DNA of 64,000 nt from contig NC_088315.1 of the NCBI RefSeq assembly GCF_910592395.1, positions 13,809,808 to 13,873,807 on the forward strand, read 5' to 3'. The stretch's first letter is position 1. Every line of letters begins with the position of its first letter. The position numbers and the translations under genes are program-made. Under the pieces are notes generated by a model, which made no database searches, had not been told where the DNA came from, and saw only the letters and a list, made by a program, of their open reading frames with translations. This document shows positions 10,801 to 22,286 of the stretch, in pieces. The stretch is from Lineus longissimus. Lineage: Eukaryota > Nemertea > Pilidiophora > Heteronemertea > Lineidae.

Positions 10801-11350
10801 ACGCTACAACATGGTGAAAGACAACCGTCTTTGTTACGGATGCCTTAACAGAGGTCACGTGACCAAGGACTGCAGATCCAAGCGGAAATGCGAAGTAAAT
10901 GGATGTACGAGACAACACCATGCCATGTTACATTTCGATCCATCCAGCGCCAGCAGTACCACCTCAACCTCAACCCTGGATAGAGGCGGAATTTCGCCAG
11001 TCGTACGTGTCCGTTTTAGAGCAGAAAATGGTCACATCAGAGAGGGTAACGTGCTCATTGACAGCGGTGCAGGGACAACCATCGTCAGGAAAGAATTTGC
11101 CAAGTCACTAGGATTACAGGGAAAACGCGAACACTTGGAACTTTCGGTCGTCGGAGGCGAAAGTCTGAACCAAGCCGACAGTAGAAGATTGAAACTTTGG
11201 ATATCATCTCTAGCTGGTGGCGAGGAATTTGAGATTGAAGCACATGATAGAGAGAAAACGGTACTAAGTGTACCACCCCTTGACAGACCATGGCTGACTT
11301 CATAGCGACATTTGAGAGACATCGAATTCGCCACAAAGCGTGAGCTATTG
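10733..11350 (+). pseudogene. BEL/Pao zinc-binding region and aspartic protease
   Basis: The frame has CYGCLNRGHVTKDC and KCEVNGCTRQHHAMLH, two zinc-knuckle-like motifs normal at the gag-pol joint of BEL/Pao elements. The retropepsin-type motif LIDSGAGTTIVRKEFA follows at about 11056-11100, with the catalytic Asp in DSG, within a domain of roughly 100 residues. A TAG at 11303-11305 stops the frame; similarity continues in the same frame for about a dozen codons and then shifts frame near 11343. The protease would cleave the polyprotein. Confidence 0.82.
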
Positions 11351-11352
11351 AT

Positions 11353-12827
11353 TTGATATTAGGTGTGCAGTACAGTCACCTACATGCAGTGGAAGAAATC
11401 CGTCTAGGCCTAAACTTCCAACCAGTTGGAAAACGCACGAAATTAGGATGGTTCGTCATTGGTTGTGACAGCACTAACATTCCCAGGATATCAGTCAACT
11501 TCCTCCAGAAATCTGACATGGAGAGATTTTACGACATGGAAACACTTGGAGTTCTTGTTCTTGTTCACTTGAAGTACTATCAAGAGAAGACAAGGAAGCG
11601 ATGGACTTGTTAGAAGCGTCTTGCCATAAGAAAAGCGACAGATACGTCATAGGCCCAGCATTGAAGGAAGACTAATCAGCGCTACCAGACAACTATCCCC
11701 TTGCAGAGAAGAGACTCCAATCGTTAGAGCGCAGGCTTATGAAGAATCTGGAAAAAGCTGACCTATACAAGAATGTGGTCAACCAGTACATTGAAAACGG
11801 TTGGGCAGTAGCATTGACAAAAGAAGAATTGGAGGATGAGAAGATGCCGAAGTTTTATCTTCCACACCACGGAGTATATCGACCAGAGAAGGTTAGTACA
11901 CCACTTAGGGTAGTATTTGACCCCACATGCAATTTCGACGGTGTTTCATTGAACTCCCTTCTACACAAAGGTCTGTGTCTCATTGGGGATCTTTATGGAT
12001 TGTTGCTTCGATTCAGAGAACGTGTAGCCATCGTCGGAGATCTGCGTAAGATGTTCCTACAGATTTTGCTAAACGAGCACGATAGTTTGGTTCATCGATT
12101 TCTTTGGAGAGATTTGGTTACCGGAAGACCACCTACCATTTATCGTCTGACTAGAGTTACGTTTGGAGATAAGCCTTCCCAAGACATGGCGAGCTTTGAG
12201 ATGCTTAAATTAGCGGAATTCAAAGCTACCCTACCAGACTCAGCAGAGGTACTTGAGCGTGATCGGTATATGGACGACCTTATCCATTCATACCCTACGC
12301 CAAAGGTCGCAGGCGAGAGGATTATGAGATTGAACGTAATCCTGAAGAGCGGAAGTTTCGAAATCAAAGAATGGTTTTGTTCTTCAGAAGAAGCACTAGA
12401 TCTCAAACAGCCGAAGGCCGAGGGATCTCCTGAACGAGAAATTAGTGAGAGAAACGAGACCAACGCAACACGTATCAGCCTAGACAGCCAGGACCAAGAG
12501 ATTCAGAAGACACTTGGCGTTTGGTGGAGTCCGAAGGCAGATACCATCCAATTCCAAGTGAAAGACATGGACGCCAAGACACTGATAAAGCGAGTGGTTC
12601 TCTCTCAACTTTCCATGCTGTACGACCCATTGAGATTAGCAGTGGCAGTCACAGTCAGGGCAGGAATGGCAATGCAAGAAATATGGAGGCTGGAGAAGCT
12701 TGGTTGGGACAACCCATTGCCTGATGATCATGCAGAACACTGGCAACGGATTTTAATCGATTTGAAGAACTGGAAGAAACCGTCAAATTCCCGAGAAGCG
12801 TGTTGCAAACGACAGCAAAAGGAGTAA
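11353..12827 (+). pseudogene. BEL/Pao reverse transcriptase
   Basis: A linker with LGVQYSHLHAVEE and KLGWFVIGC (11353-11613) leads to the main frame at 11620-12827, which contains a TAA near 11673 and a frame change near 11600. The polymerase core is clear: LRVVFDPTCNFDGVSLN near 11906, a catalytic VGDLRKMFLQI near 12033 and RYMDDLIHS near 12264, where YMDD replaces the YVDD common in this family. The region LGVWWSPKADTIQF, then SQLSMLYDPL, is typical after the BEL/Pao RT core. The frame changes again at about 12760. Confidence 0.88.
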
Positions 12828-13240
12828 CAGAATTACATGTTTTTGCAGATGCGAGCTTCAAGGCATACGGAGCAGTTGGATATGTGCGATGGAACACAGA
12901 CGACGGCCCTAGAGTTCGACTCTTGACTGCGAAAGGGAGAGTAGCCCCACATCAACAGACTATACAATTCCAAGACTTGAACTGATGGCAACACTTGTAG
13001 CGTCTGGACTAGCGAAAACAATTGTAACTGAACTTAAGAACAAACCGACCGTAACACTATGGACTGATTCGCAGATTGTTTTTCACTGGTTGCAGTCAGA
13101 ATCAATCACGTTAAAGCCGTTTGTAGGAGTAAGGGTGGCAGAAATCCATTCTACATGGAGTGCAAGACATTGGAGACATGTTCCTACAGACAAAAACTAT
13201 GCAGATGATCTGAGTCGCGGATTGACAGTTAAAGAAATAG
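12765..13240 (+). pseudogene. BEL/Pao RNase H
   Basis: In a new frame the sequence reads ELHVFADASFKAYGAVGYV (about 12828-12884), which holds the first catalytic Asp of RNase H. An in-frame change and a TGA at 12983-12985 precede the second part, with VTLWTDSQIVFHWLQ (about 13050-13095), holding another catalytic Asp, and RHVPTDKNYADDLSRG near 13170-13220. This enzyme would remove RNA from the RNA-DNA hybrid. Confidence 0.85.
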
Positions 13241-14919
13241 AAAACAGGTGGATGAACGGACCAGCATTTTTGAAAGGACCACGAGAAGAATGGCCAGATG
13301 TTTCGGAAATCCAGACACCAGTAGATGACGTTGACAGGAAGAGACAAAAATCCATCTGCGTGACAGTGAAAACTGAACCACTGACTGACCCTCAGAACTT
13401 TTCAAACTGGCAACGACTCATTCGAGTGACTGCATATTGCCTTCGGTTTGTGCATAGCATGAAATGCAAAATCAAGAAGAAGACTGATGAAGTGAGCACT
13501 GGAACTCTACAAGTTGAAGAAGTATACCTCGGTAAGAACTATTGGATTCGTCACGCACAGCAGGAGTTAGGTGATTGGAAGAAGCGGTGCAATGACTTTA
13601 CCCCCTTTATGGCTGACGGAATCCTGCGAGTTGGAGGAAGACTGAGAAAATCGTCATTGACATATGACCAGAAGCATCCCGTCTTACTTCCATCATCAAG
13701 TTATATTTCCAGGCTAGTAATGCAAGACACCCACTGAAAGATGGGACACCCTGGATCGGAGAGGACCCTCTGCCTAAGTAGACAAGAATTATGGATATTG
13801 AGAGGACGCCACCTAACCAAGGAAATCACGAAGAACTGCATAATATGTCGCATGTGTAGACAACCTTTTCACAGTACACTGATGGCCGACTTACCATCCG
13901 AACGACTTAAACTCTTTTCACCACTATTCTCGACAACTGAAGTTGACCTGTTTAGACCCTTCTTGCTCAAATATGGGCGGAACAAATCGATCAAAGCTTG
14001 GGGAGCCATCTTCACTTGTGCGACGGTACGCGCCGCACATCTGGAAATTGTAGAAAGTCTTTCAACTCAGTCATTCCTCCAGTCATTGAGACGTTTCGCA
14101 GCACACCACGGTTGGCCTACGACCATAATTTTAGACAACGGGACCTCATTCGTCGGTTCTGAAAAGGAGCTAAGAAAACTAGCCAAAGAAGGAAGCAAGC
14201 AGATCGAAAACTTATTCGCTATTTTGCACGGAGTAAAATGGAAGTTTATTACACCGCTCAGTCCACACCAAGAAAGATTCTATGAAAGCCTGATAAAGCA
14301 AGTAAAAGGTACCCGGAGATTAGAAGTTGGATCACACATCCTCACTTGAAATGAAATGTCCAGAGTCTTCGCTGAAGTTCAGAGTTTGGTCAATTCCAGA
14401 CCAATAGGATATTCATCCAATGACCCTAATGACTTCCAACCATTGACTCCAAACCACTTCTTGATTGGACGCGCGACAGTTGACGTGCCACAAGGACCAT
14501 TTCAAGAAACAAAGAACCTACACAGATATTTTGAGTTCGTGCAGGCGCTCGTAAATCAAGTGTGGAAGCGTTTTGCCAGAGAATACGTTCCAACCCTTAC
14601 GAAGAGAATGAAATGGACGCAAACCGGACGCCAGCTTCAAGTTGATGACGTTGTCCTGGTATCAGAAATTAACACACCAAGAGGAAAATGGCAGATTGGT
14701 CGCATCACCGAAATCTTTCCCGGCGACGAAGGGATTTTCAGAAATCTTAAAATGAAAACAAAGTCGGGTGAGTATAAGCGCGCTGTCCAAAAATGCTGCT
14801 TATTATCAGAAAATTCAGACCTTGCCATATCAAATGGAGCATGGGTAGCGGGAGATAGGTTAAACCGAATTCGTTCATCATTTATGTGCCAGAACGTACA
14901 TTACCTCATTGCAATATGA
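13240..14919 (+). pseudogene. BEL/Pao integrase with C-terminal domain
   Basis: One frame runs from 12985 to 14919 with TGA stops at 13735-13737 and 14347-14349. The zinc-binding HHCC motif is partly visible (GHPGSERTL near 13744, then CIICRMC near 13840). The catalytic core has EVDLFRPF near 13940, ILDNGTSFVG near 14130 and SPHQERFYESLIKQVK near 14265, giving the D,D,E residues. After the second stop, VNSRPIGY, LTPNHFLIGR and VLVSEINTPRGKWQIGR are normal for BEL/Pao. The tail after about 14830 looks unrelated. The integrase would insert the cDNA. This copy is inactive. Confidence 0.88.
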
Positions 14920-15245
14920 ACCTTGTAAGATGCGCATTTTTGTGAAAAGCTATTCCTCAACACATCATTTGTAAAGATAGAGACTATAACCAATTCATTG
15001 ATACATGTGGTGATTTGAGCAATTACAGACCTGATGCTCATTCGCAATTAAGTCCTTACTGTCTCATATGTAACTGATTTCATATGTATTTGAATATATC
15101 TATTGTATTGCATATAGGTGTAATGTAATTTAAAGGGTAAGTATCAAAGAGTCGGATTTTTGTTGAATGTTATAGTCAAGACAAGCAATGTGTATATAAT
15201 ATGAATTTTTGGAAAAATGTATTACAGCTTTGGCCCCGGAGGGTT
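14920..15245. other. Untranslated 3' region of the BEL/Pao element
   Basis: Non-coding, AT-rich sequence between the end of pol and the 3' LTR, ending in a purine-rich CCGGAGGG just before the LTR. Confidence 0.65.
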
Positions 15246-15584
15246 TGTTTTGAATATTTTGTACATTTTGGGGATTCTTTTTCCCATCCTTTTGTATTGC
15301 GTCATTTCCTTTGATACGTCATCACGTCGCCGTCTTTGTTGTTATTTACGTTACGTATTTCGGTTGGGTTAACGCCATTTTTAGAATCATTCGCAGACGT
15401 CAGTCCTGTTTTCCTTTATAACATGAAAATCGCACTCTTAGGTATGATTACTTTCCTTTCGATTTTCTTTGATTCGTTTGTAATGTTCATTGCCTCATGT
15501 CTGTATATGTTTTATCATAATAAATCATCAAGAACGTTAAAGAACCTTTTTCTGTTAATCGATATCGTCATCGGATCTAAACCA
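15246..15584 (+). repeat. 3' LTR of BEL/Pao element
   Basis: Starts TGTTTTGAATATTTTG and ends ATCTAAACCA. Collinear with the 5' LTR except for a missing block of about 23 nt and scattered substitutions. Confidence 0.88.
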
Positions 15585-15589
15585 GCATG
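15585..15589. repeat. 5-bp target site duplication (right) of BEL/Pao element
   Basis: GCATG, identical to 8565-8569. Confidence 0.85.
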
Positions 15590-17498
15590 TTAAATCACGT
15601 TGTCATGTTAAAACCAAATGTGCACAAACAGTTCGAAGTTTCTGGATTAACTTGAAAGGAAGCGGGCCAGCATTGTCGGAAAGACGTGATCAGATATGGA
15701 GCAACCAACGGGTGAGGCTGAAATAACACTGGCACAGAGATTTTATCAACAAATGTCCTCATATCCATCAAATCGATGCGAAATCTTGATTATAACTCCG
15801 AGCTTAAATTTATCTAATGCACCTGCACTTTAGGTTTATTGCCAATCAGATAATGAGTAGAGTTAATTCTATGGCAACATGTACGAATAGTCCAAATACA
15901 TGTAGTACATTTTGTCTGTACTTACGGTAACTGTAACAACCTGCCAGCGTTAAGAGGGGACCGAAATGGTAGCTACACGTCAGTTAACGAAACGGCCAAG
16001 GGCCGTTTCGCTCATTGCGCTCATTGTATAGATATTTAGTAGACAATTCAGGCTTGATAAGAAACATGCTATTAGTATATTGCCAAATGGAAATTTTATG
16101 CCATTAACTCTTGTTACCCTGAAAAGTAGGTTAAATCGAAAACCCTTGTGAAATATCAGGTCATTCAGAAAAAATCTGCCTGTCTTTAAAGTTCTATACC
16201 TAAAAGGTATATAAAGTCAGCACAGTGGCCATTGAAACTGATAAAGAGTAACGACATTTGTGAACGCCTAAATAATTACAGTGTCAGTGACTAACCATTT
16301 TCTTCAAAATTCTGGCGTTAATAACTTTTGGATTAAAAACCTCGAGACTCACAAAAAGCATCGAAATTTAACCTCAATAATATCAGCCCACAACTGTTTG
16401 ATTGTTTATGGCAAGATTGGCTGGTAACGCAAGCAGGTAGATACATGATTTGCTACCAGTGATGTGACGTCATCAATATGGCTGAGCATTTCGGTTTGAC
16501 AAATGAGTCACTCGTAGTTACTTTAATTTGGGTGATGGCTCATATCATCTACATTTATTATCCTTATTTATTGCCCATTTGTGATTAATGTATAATAGTC
16601 GAACATACAGCCCAGATTGATATTCATACATTTCGTAAGATATAATTTAGAATTACTAAAACCATTCTCCACGAGCACTAAATACCATTTGAGAATATTT
16701 GGTAAATGATGACGTCATTAGAGCGATAACCAATCAGTTTTTAGCAATGATTTATGGTCATAAACAACAAGTATATCGCCAATAACATCTCAACAATTGC
16801 CCTCAAAATTGAGTCAAAGTAAATACTATGATCTGAACAAGTTGTTGATATTACATGTCCTCTCATGACGGACATTTTGATAAAAACGTAAACGTTGGTA
16901 TGGACATTTTTACATCTCTAACAACGTACACTAGCAAATAGGCTGTACGTTGTACGAAATGTACGTAAAGTGTTGATAATAGTTGATCCTATATCTGCAC
17001 TAATTTTATATACTTTCAGTACGTCCATCTCTCAGATATACAACTTCGAAAGACAAGCAGTTTTTTTCTGAAACACCCAATGCATACATCTAACCAACAT
17101 GTCTACCCACCGTCTGGTGGTTAGATGTACCCATGATATTCGGGTAAGTAGTTTATACGAATTTCAGACTTGGTCCCCTGGACAGGAGGCCAAGCGGTGA
17201 ATCAGATCGAACCAAACTTTGTTTCCCGAGGGTGGCGTACATGTGTGCGAATGTGAGATCAATGGTCACTGCAGTTAAGGAAGGTGCCATAGTTAAAGCC
17301 TATCGACACATTTACCCCATTGGACCTCTCTTTGAGCTCGAAAAGTAGGTCCACCCAAAAACCCGTATTGTACGACACGTTATATATATCCTTGCTTAGC
17401 ATACCTAAACTTATCGATTTTTGGCGTTGCTGCCACTTTCCGGGTTCGACCAATGATAACGTCCGATAGGCCAAGTGAAAATATAGAGAAGTGGAATT
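15590..17498. other. No gene recognised; two copies of a dispersed GAAAAGTAGGT motif
   Basis: A small palindrome CGAAACGGCC / GGCCGTTTCG lies near 15992-16013. The motif GAAAAGTAGGT occurs at 16121 and 17340 in similar surroundings, and four more times elsewhere in the window. No coding frame is convincing. Confidence 0.45.
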
Positions 17499-17810
17499 GT
17501 GGAAGTAACTTTAACTATTCCTCGATTTACCAGGTTGACAAATGCAATGCTACCAAACGGTATTTCACCCAGAACACACAATAACCTTATCCCCGCTATC
17601 CTTGATGATCATGACATCATGATAACCCTTGAAAGACGTCTCATCAACTTCATACATAATTCCACTAAATCTTCAAATACATTTCTCAATTTATGCACAC
17701 AGATGGTACTTGCGGGCAGCGGAGGCAGAGCTCTGTCTTTCATAAGTGCAAGGCATAGAGTGTCAACAATGGAGCTTGTCAGGAGAAAGAATTTTACACC
17801 ACTATGGAAT
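17499..17810 (+). pseudogene. LINE C-terminal fragment
   Basis: The frame reads RTHNNLIPAILDDHD, then LERRLINFIHNSTKSSNTF and ARHRVSTMELVRR. In many invertebrate CR1-group LINEs, the tail of the reverse-transcriptase protein has the same order: a P.RTH...LP motif, a helical segment with RR.INF......S.N..., then a short basic end. The fragment has no catalytic core and stops looking LINE-like at about 17800, where an inverted-repeat element begins. Identification rests on pattern memory and is moderate. Confidence 0.5.
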
Positions 17811-18238
17811 AAGGTAAAGTGGGGTAATTGTTGCCCCTTTTCACCTATAACTTCGGCACGCAAGATATTTCCCAGCATATTCACGAACACCGGCCTGGAT
17901 CTTGTAGTGACACCTCTTCTAATAATATTACCTGTAATTCAGAACATTTATCTAAAACAATCCTTCTGAAAGACAATACAAGACTTGTGGTCAGGGGCTC
18001 TGTAAGTGTGGAAAATTCATACCTGCAAAAAGTCAGATCCCAACTTTTTTGTCTGATTTGTTTACTTCTTTTAGCCAAAGCTCTTACATAACATGTTGCA
18101 TACTCCAAAACTATTAATGTTGTGATACTTAAGAAACACCTCTTTCGTATCCATGCTTGGGTTGGCTGAATAATCCCAGGGTTACCGGAATATAAACCAA
18201 AAAAATTATCAGGGGCTACAATTACCCCATTTTACCTT
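17811..18238. mobile_element. MITE with GGTAAARTGGGGTAATTG ends
   Basis: The left end AAGGTAAAGTGGGGTAATTG, then TTGCCCC, is the inverted match of the right end GGGGCTACAATTACCCC, then ATTTTACCTTT. The arms pair over about 25 bp. The interior (about 380 bp) has no transposase. It abuts the LINE fragment and may have inserted into it. No clear target duplication. Confidence 0.65.
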
Positions 18239-18279
18239 TATAACATCGCCATATTTTGGTACTCAGATTCAAGAGTTCC

Positions 18280-18409
18280 TTCACATGAGGGATTCGGGTT
18301 GTGGATTCCTAGTAACCGAGGAGATTAATGAGGTATTTGATTATTTATGTACCTCTTAGGTGACTTCCTCGGTTTGATGGGAGTCTACCGACTGAGTGCC
18401 TCATGTGGA
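18280..18409. repeat. Imperfect long inverted repeat (about 130 bp)
   Basis: The arm TCACATGAGGGATTCGGGTT onward pairs with the arm ending ACTGAGTGCCTCATGTGGA, with the shared core AACCGAGGA / TCCTCGGTT and AGGTA / TACCT near the loop. Pairing covers about 50 bp with several mismatches. It is probably a small foldback MITE. Confidence 0.55.
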
Positions 18410-21100
18410 CTGTGCCAGAATTAAGTTAATTGTGTCCACTTTTTGTATCAATATTTTGTAAAATTTGTCACAGCATTGCAATTCATCACCATGCACCATT
18501 TAATATACTGATTGTACTTAGTCTCTGTTGAGTACGAATAAACATGTAAATGTATAAATACTATGACACCAGTAGAAACCGTCAATAAAATCAATAAATT
18601 TATTTCCAAATTCTATAATATGTATATATTTTATCTTTTTATCTTTTCAGAAAAATGCCGCTTTGGGCAGCCGGTCTATAACCGGCCGTGACCCCATTCT
18701 CCAAACTCCCTTAACAATAATATTAACATCTTCAGGACCTCGACAGTGTGAAACCTTTTTCACTTGCACATTTTCCATAATGGCTTCTTGCCATGCCCCC
18801 ATCAGAACCTTTCTGATTCAGCACTCTTCCATTTTCTAATATACTAACTCACCTATATAATACCGGAAATGATGAATAGTACGAACCAACCAAATTGGCT
18901 CTATCTTCCCCGTACTATCCTGATCCAATACCTATAAATACTATGAATACCAAGTTTAAACAAATTTGTATTCAAAATAACTGCACTACGGCATTGTGTA
19001 TTAGTGGATTTCTATTTAACTGGACCACAAGTAATTACGAACAGCGTACCCCTTTAAGCATTTAAAAATCGCAAGTCAACGTCCTGGCTATATAACCTGA
19101 GTAGGATACAAATGGTAATGAATTAATGTTTGACTTGGATATGAAGACCCCTACTATTCAAAATCGTAGCAAAGACAGTTAATGCATACTTGTGAAAAAC
19201 ATGCAGTTTTCATAAAAACGCATATGCTGGTCCTTGTAAGGCTGATGTAACGCAGGAGTTCACTTTTCACCATTCACCCTTCATTGTTTATGCTTCATTC
19301 GTGACCCGATGACCACTTTGGACACCTTATTTGCCTCCAGAACCACCTAGCCAGAGTTACAGACAAAAAACACATAAAGTAGCAAAACAAAAATTGAGGG
19401 GTCAGCCATGTAGACCATGTAGACCAGAGGTTATAAATTCACTTTTTCTGACAGTGGCATTGCTTATTCTGAACCTTCTAAAGGAAACAAGGACTTAACA
19501 TAAATGTATGTAATGTTTTTTTCTTCTTCTTTCAGACAATGACAGTGAATTCTTTTAAATGCACAAGTCCAATTTGGACTTTAGAACGTGTTTACCTGAC
19601 CACCTGATATATCACGAGACAGTTTTTTATTGCGATATGCGCAATGAAATCATGAAGCTCCGTTATGAGGCGTGCTTTACTTCTTTAACTTAACACATCC
19701 CCTATCTTACCATCCTACATTGCTTCCAATGCTATGTTGATGGTAGCCAACTGATTCTCGTTCGAAATGACGCGTATTCTTCCACATCTTGACCCGCAAT
19801 GTTTTAAGATCGCTAAATCACTCACCCAAAACCTTGACATTTTCCGCCTCAGAAGCAATTTTTTGTTTGGTCCCCCATCCTCGGTTTAATTCTACTACAG
19901 TCATAGTTAGGTCAATAGCCCATGCAAGTAGCTTCGATTTTTGACCAATCAATACATCTCTTATGGAATCTCGGCTGCAGTAATATCCGGTTCTAAGCGT
20001 TTTTCACATTTCCACGATTTCCGTGACAATACGATTTAAAGTTGTGATGATTCATGTTTTGCAATTCCGCAGGGGAAACAGGTAGACGAAAAGTACTTTA
20101 GAATTTGTGGAGTTAAAGCTAGTTTTTGTCTTGCTATCCCAGGAGAACGAATTTCTGCCAACAAACCTGTGCCCATATAAAGGATTCTAAAAATACACTA
20201 ACAATTGAATTAGTTGGACCGTTGCAAAAACAGGTGCCGAGGTTGGACAACGGGCGATCGGCGCTGACCTTTGCCCTCTAAGTTTTCATATCAGCGCTGT
20301 GATTGGAGCACGCGCAGAGAATGTGCCGAGAAAACAGGATAACCAATGGAATCCGGCATGGGTTTGTGGATCTCGATAGTGGTGATGCAAACGCATAAGA
20401 GTCAGGATGAGTCTTCCATAGAAGGAAACTAACTTCTTTCTTAAAAGAAACGCCGACAAACGCCGCATTTTCAAATGCTCCCGCATTTTGCATGGTTTCA
20501 GTCCACAAGTCGCATATTATGAAGCTTTACACTGTCACCAGTCACACCTTCCGATTAACAAGTCACTTGTCACAAGCATGTTCATTAACTGACCTAGGCT
20601 TGAAAAGATATTATTAACAGATTATGAAAAGGATGAACAGTGACATAATGAATCGCCCGAACTTACGAAATGGTCTGTTCGTTCTAAAGGTGACACGACA
20701 CAAACAAAGACAACGTAGACTGTGTTTAAGCAAATCCTTGGCATGGGTGTCACTTTCACGTATTACGTGTTATGTGTCACTTGTCACGAATATGTTTGTC
20801 CATTCTTGAAAACAGTGAAAAGAGACATTGAGCATAACGCAAGCTGTAGCCAGCTCTTTGGAAATGACTCTTTAATTCACGATGTATCATATCCTGTCAA
20901 CCTTCCCAGTGATATGTCAGTGGAAACGTTGACTTTATGTCAAACCTGCTTTTGGTCCACTCCAGATCCTTGTCCGAAACTTCGGCATCACATTTTAAAA
21001 AAATCTGAAATATCTCGATCGTTGGCCTTATCACCTCGATCGATCGATGTATCATTATTACACTGAGTAATGGTTGCAGCCGTGCTATTAGTAGATTGAC
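18410..21100. other. No gene recognised
   Basis: A good acceptor-like tract (TTTTTATCTTTTCAG ending near 18651) precedes an open frame of about 60 codons, and another (TTCTTCTTTCAG near 19535) precedes a short frame. Neither encodes a recognisable product. A 114-codon cysteine-containing frame at 20722-21066 has no motif. Confidence 0.4.
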
Positions 21101-21346
21101 TTAAAGAAACGGGCGCCTTTTTATTGCAGTATGTTTCTAATTCTTCTGGTTCATCAGTAAACTATTTTTCTGAACGTGTTTGATGATTTTCCAATTTTGT
21201 TTCAGCTCTTAGATAATAGAAAAATCCGTTATTCGTTATTTTTAGTACGTACAAGTCCTGGCGCGAAAAACCTTGATCCCACCAAGTGAGTGCACGCCGA
21301 GATCAGAGTTCACATCACCCTGCTATTACGGCGCAGCGTCATTACA

Positions 21347-21355
21347 ATTATCGCC
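21347..21355. repeat. 9-bp target duplication, left
   Basis: ATTATCGCC, repeated exactly at 21971-21979 around the inserted element. Confidence 0.85.
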
Positions 21356-21970
21356 GGTAACCGGAAAAACACCGACCGACCGACCGACCGACCGACCGAC
21401 CGACCGACCGACCGACCGACCGACCGACTGACCTGCCAACCTACCGTCATATATGCAGTATCCCTTTCACTTCTCTATAGCACATGTATCTGTGTAGTGC
21501 CCATGGTCAGCGCAATGGACGTGATGGAGTCCGACGTGTCTGACAGCAGCATCTCCAGTCAATTATACCGGGAAAACGAGCCCACGCGGTAAGGAACTGA
21601 TAACGATACTCTATAGATATGCTTTGTCTACATGGTCGGTGGATATAAAAACATGATTTGGGCCTAATCTATGCACTGTAGTTTTTCTACTCGAGTGTCT
21701 CGACCGATGCAATGCATGAACTGCAACGCGCAACATGCATTTGTTGTCATTTGACCAGCGCACGTGCGCTTGTTTACATTTTCATTTCACATGACCTGCT
21801 ATCGTGGATTGGATATATCACATTGACTTATGAGACCTGTGACTCAACTACGAAACTCCTTGGGTTGGTAGGTCGGAAGGTCGGTCGGTCAGCGTTTTTC
21901 GGCAGGTCAGTCGGTCGGTCGGTCGGTCGGTCGGTCGGTCGGTCGGTCGGTCGGCGTTTTTCCGGTTACC
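21356..21970 (+). mobile_element. DNA transposon with CCGA-microsatellite arms and 9-bp target duplication, copy A
   Basis: Begins GGTAACCGGAAAAACACCGA, followed by a (CCGA)n tract of about 60 bp, and ends with a (GGTC)n tract and GGCGTTTTTCCGGTTACC. The ends are inverted repeats that contain the microsatellite. A perfect 9-bp duplication flanks it. The interior holds a short ATG frame with a splice donor (21515-21589) and no transposase. 9-bp duplications and repeat-rich arms recall Mutator-group elements such as Rehavkus/foldback types. That assignment is inference. Confidence 0.8.
21515..21588 (+). other. Possible first coding exon carried by the transposon, copy A
   Basis: ATG begins a frame reading MDVMESDVSDSS then SQLYRENEPTR, directly followed by GCG|GTAAGG, a good splice donor. 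The same exon-like unit occurs in copy B at 46924-46997 with four base changes, three of them altering the residue. It could be the retained 5' exon of the autonomous parent or a captured host exon. I do not recognise the peptide. Confidence 0.4.
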
Positions 21971-21979
21971 ATTATCGCC
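21971..21979. repeat. 9-bp target duplication, right
   Basis: ATTATCGCC, identical to 21347-21355. Confidence 0.85.
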
Positions 21980-22286
21980 GCAGTAGCGGGGCAATCAAGC
22001 GCCATCAACGTGACGTCGGAAAAATCGAGTTCAACACCAAGACGTCACATGGTAGATCCATGGCTCCAAGAAGCACCTTACTGATGCATCGTTCCACATG
22101 GAAAGGATCGACGCATGGAGAGCTAACTCGGGTCAAATCGGAGTCAACATCGAAAAAGCGTGGTATAGTTGAATTCTTCCCTTTTTCTGTGCAATTTGTT
22201 GATGGAAACTATTACGCAGAATGGGAGATGACTGGGCAGCCGGCAGCTTGGTAGTACTTCCCGTAATGATACCAGTGGTCCTTTAA

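Larger units (their letters stand above)
8570..15584 (+). mobile_element. BEL/Pao LTR retrotransposon, near-complete but inactive
   Basis: A 7.0-kb element bounded by two similar LTRs that begin TGTT and end CA, with matching 5-bp duplications. Inside, in order, are a gag frame, zinc-binding motifs, an aspartic protease (LIDSGAGTTIV), a reverse transcriptase (YMDD), RNase H and an integrase with a long C-terminal region. The order protease-RT-RNase H-integrase and the sequence style identify BEL/Pao. At least four in-frame stops and three frameshifts are visible in pol and three stops in gag, so it cannot move. A Harbinger element interrupts gag at 9321-10166. The purine-rich CCGGAGGG near 15237-15243 is a plausible polypurine tract. 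I could not identify the primer binding site. Confidence 0.92.
21101..22286 (+). mobile_element. TTAA-bounded repeat R1, copy A, hosting an insertion
   Basis: Bounded by TTAAAG at the left and CTTTAA at the right. The left-end sequence of copy B (TTAAAAGACCATCGACATCA) inversely matches the right ends of R1 (ATAATGCCAATGGTCCTTTAA), so the family has terminal inverted repeats of about 20 bp next to a TTAA target. Copy A shares CTGGCGCGAAA, GTGACGTCGGAAAAATC and GACTGGGCAGCCG with copies B and C. It is split by an element at 21356-21970. TTAA targets are known for piggyBac and Kolobok families; which one applies here is open. Confidence 0.7.
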
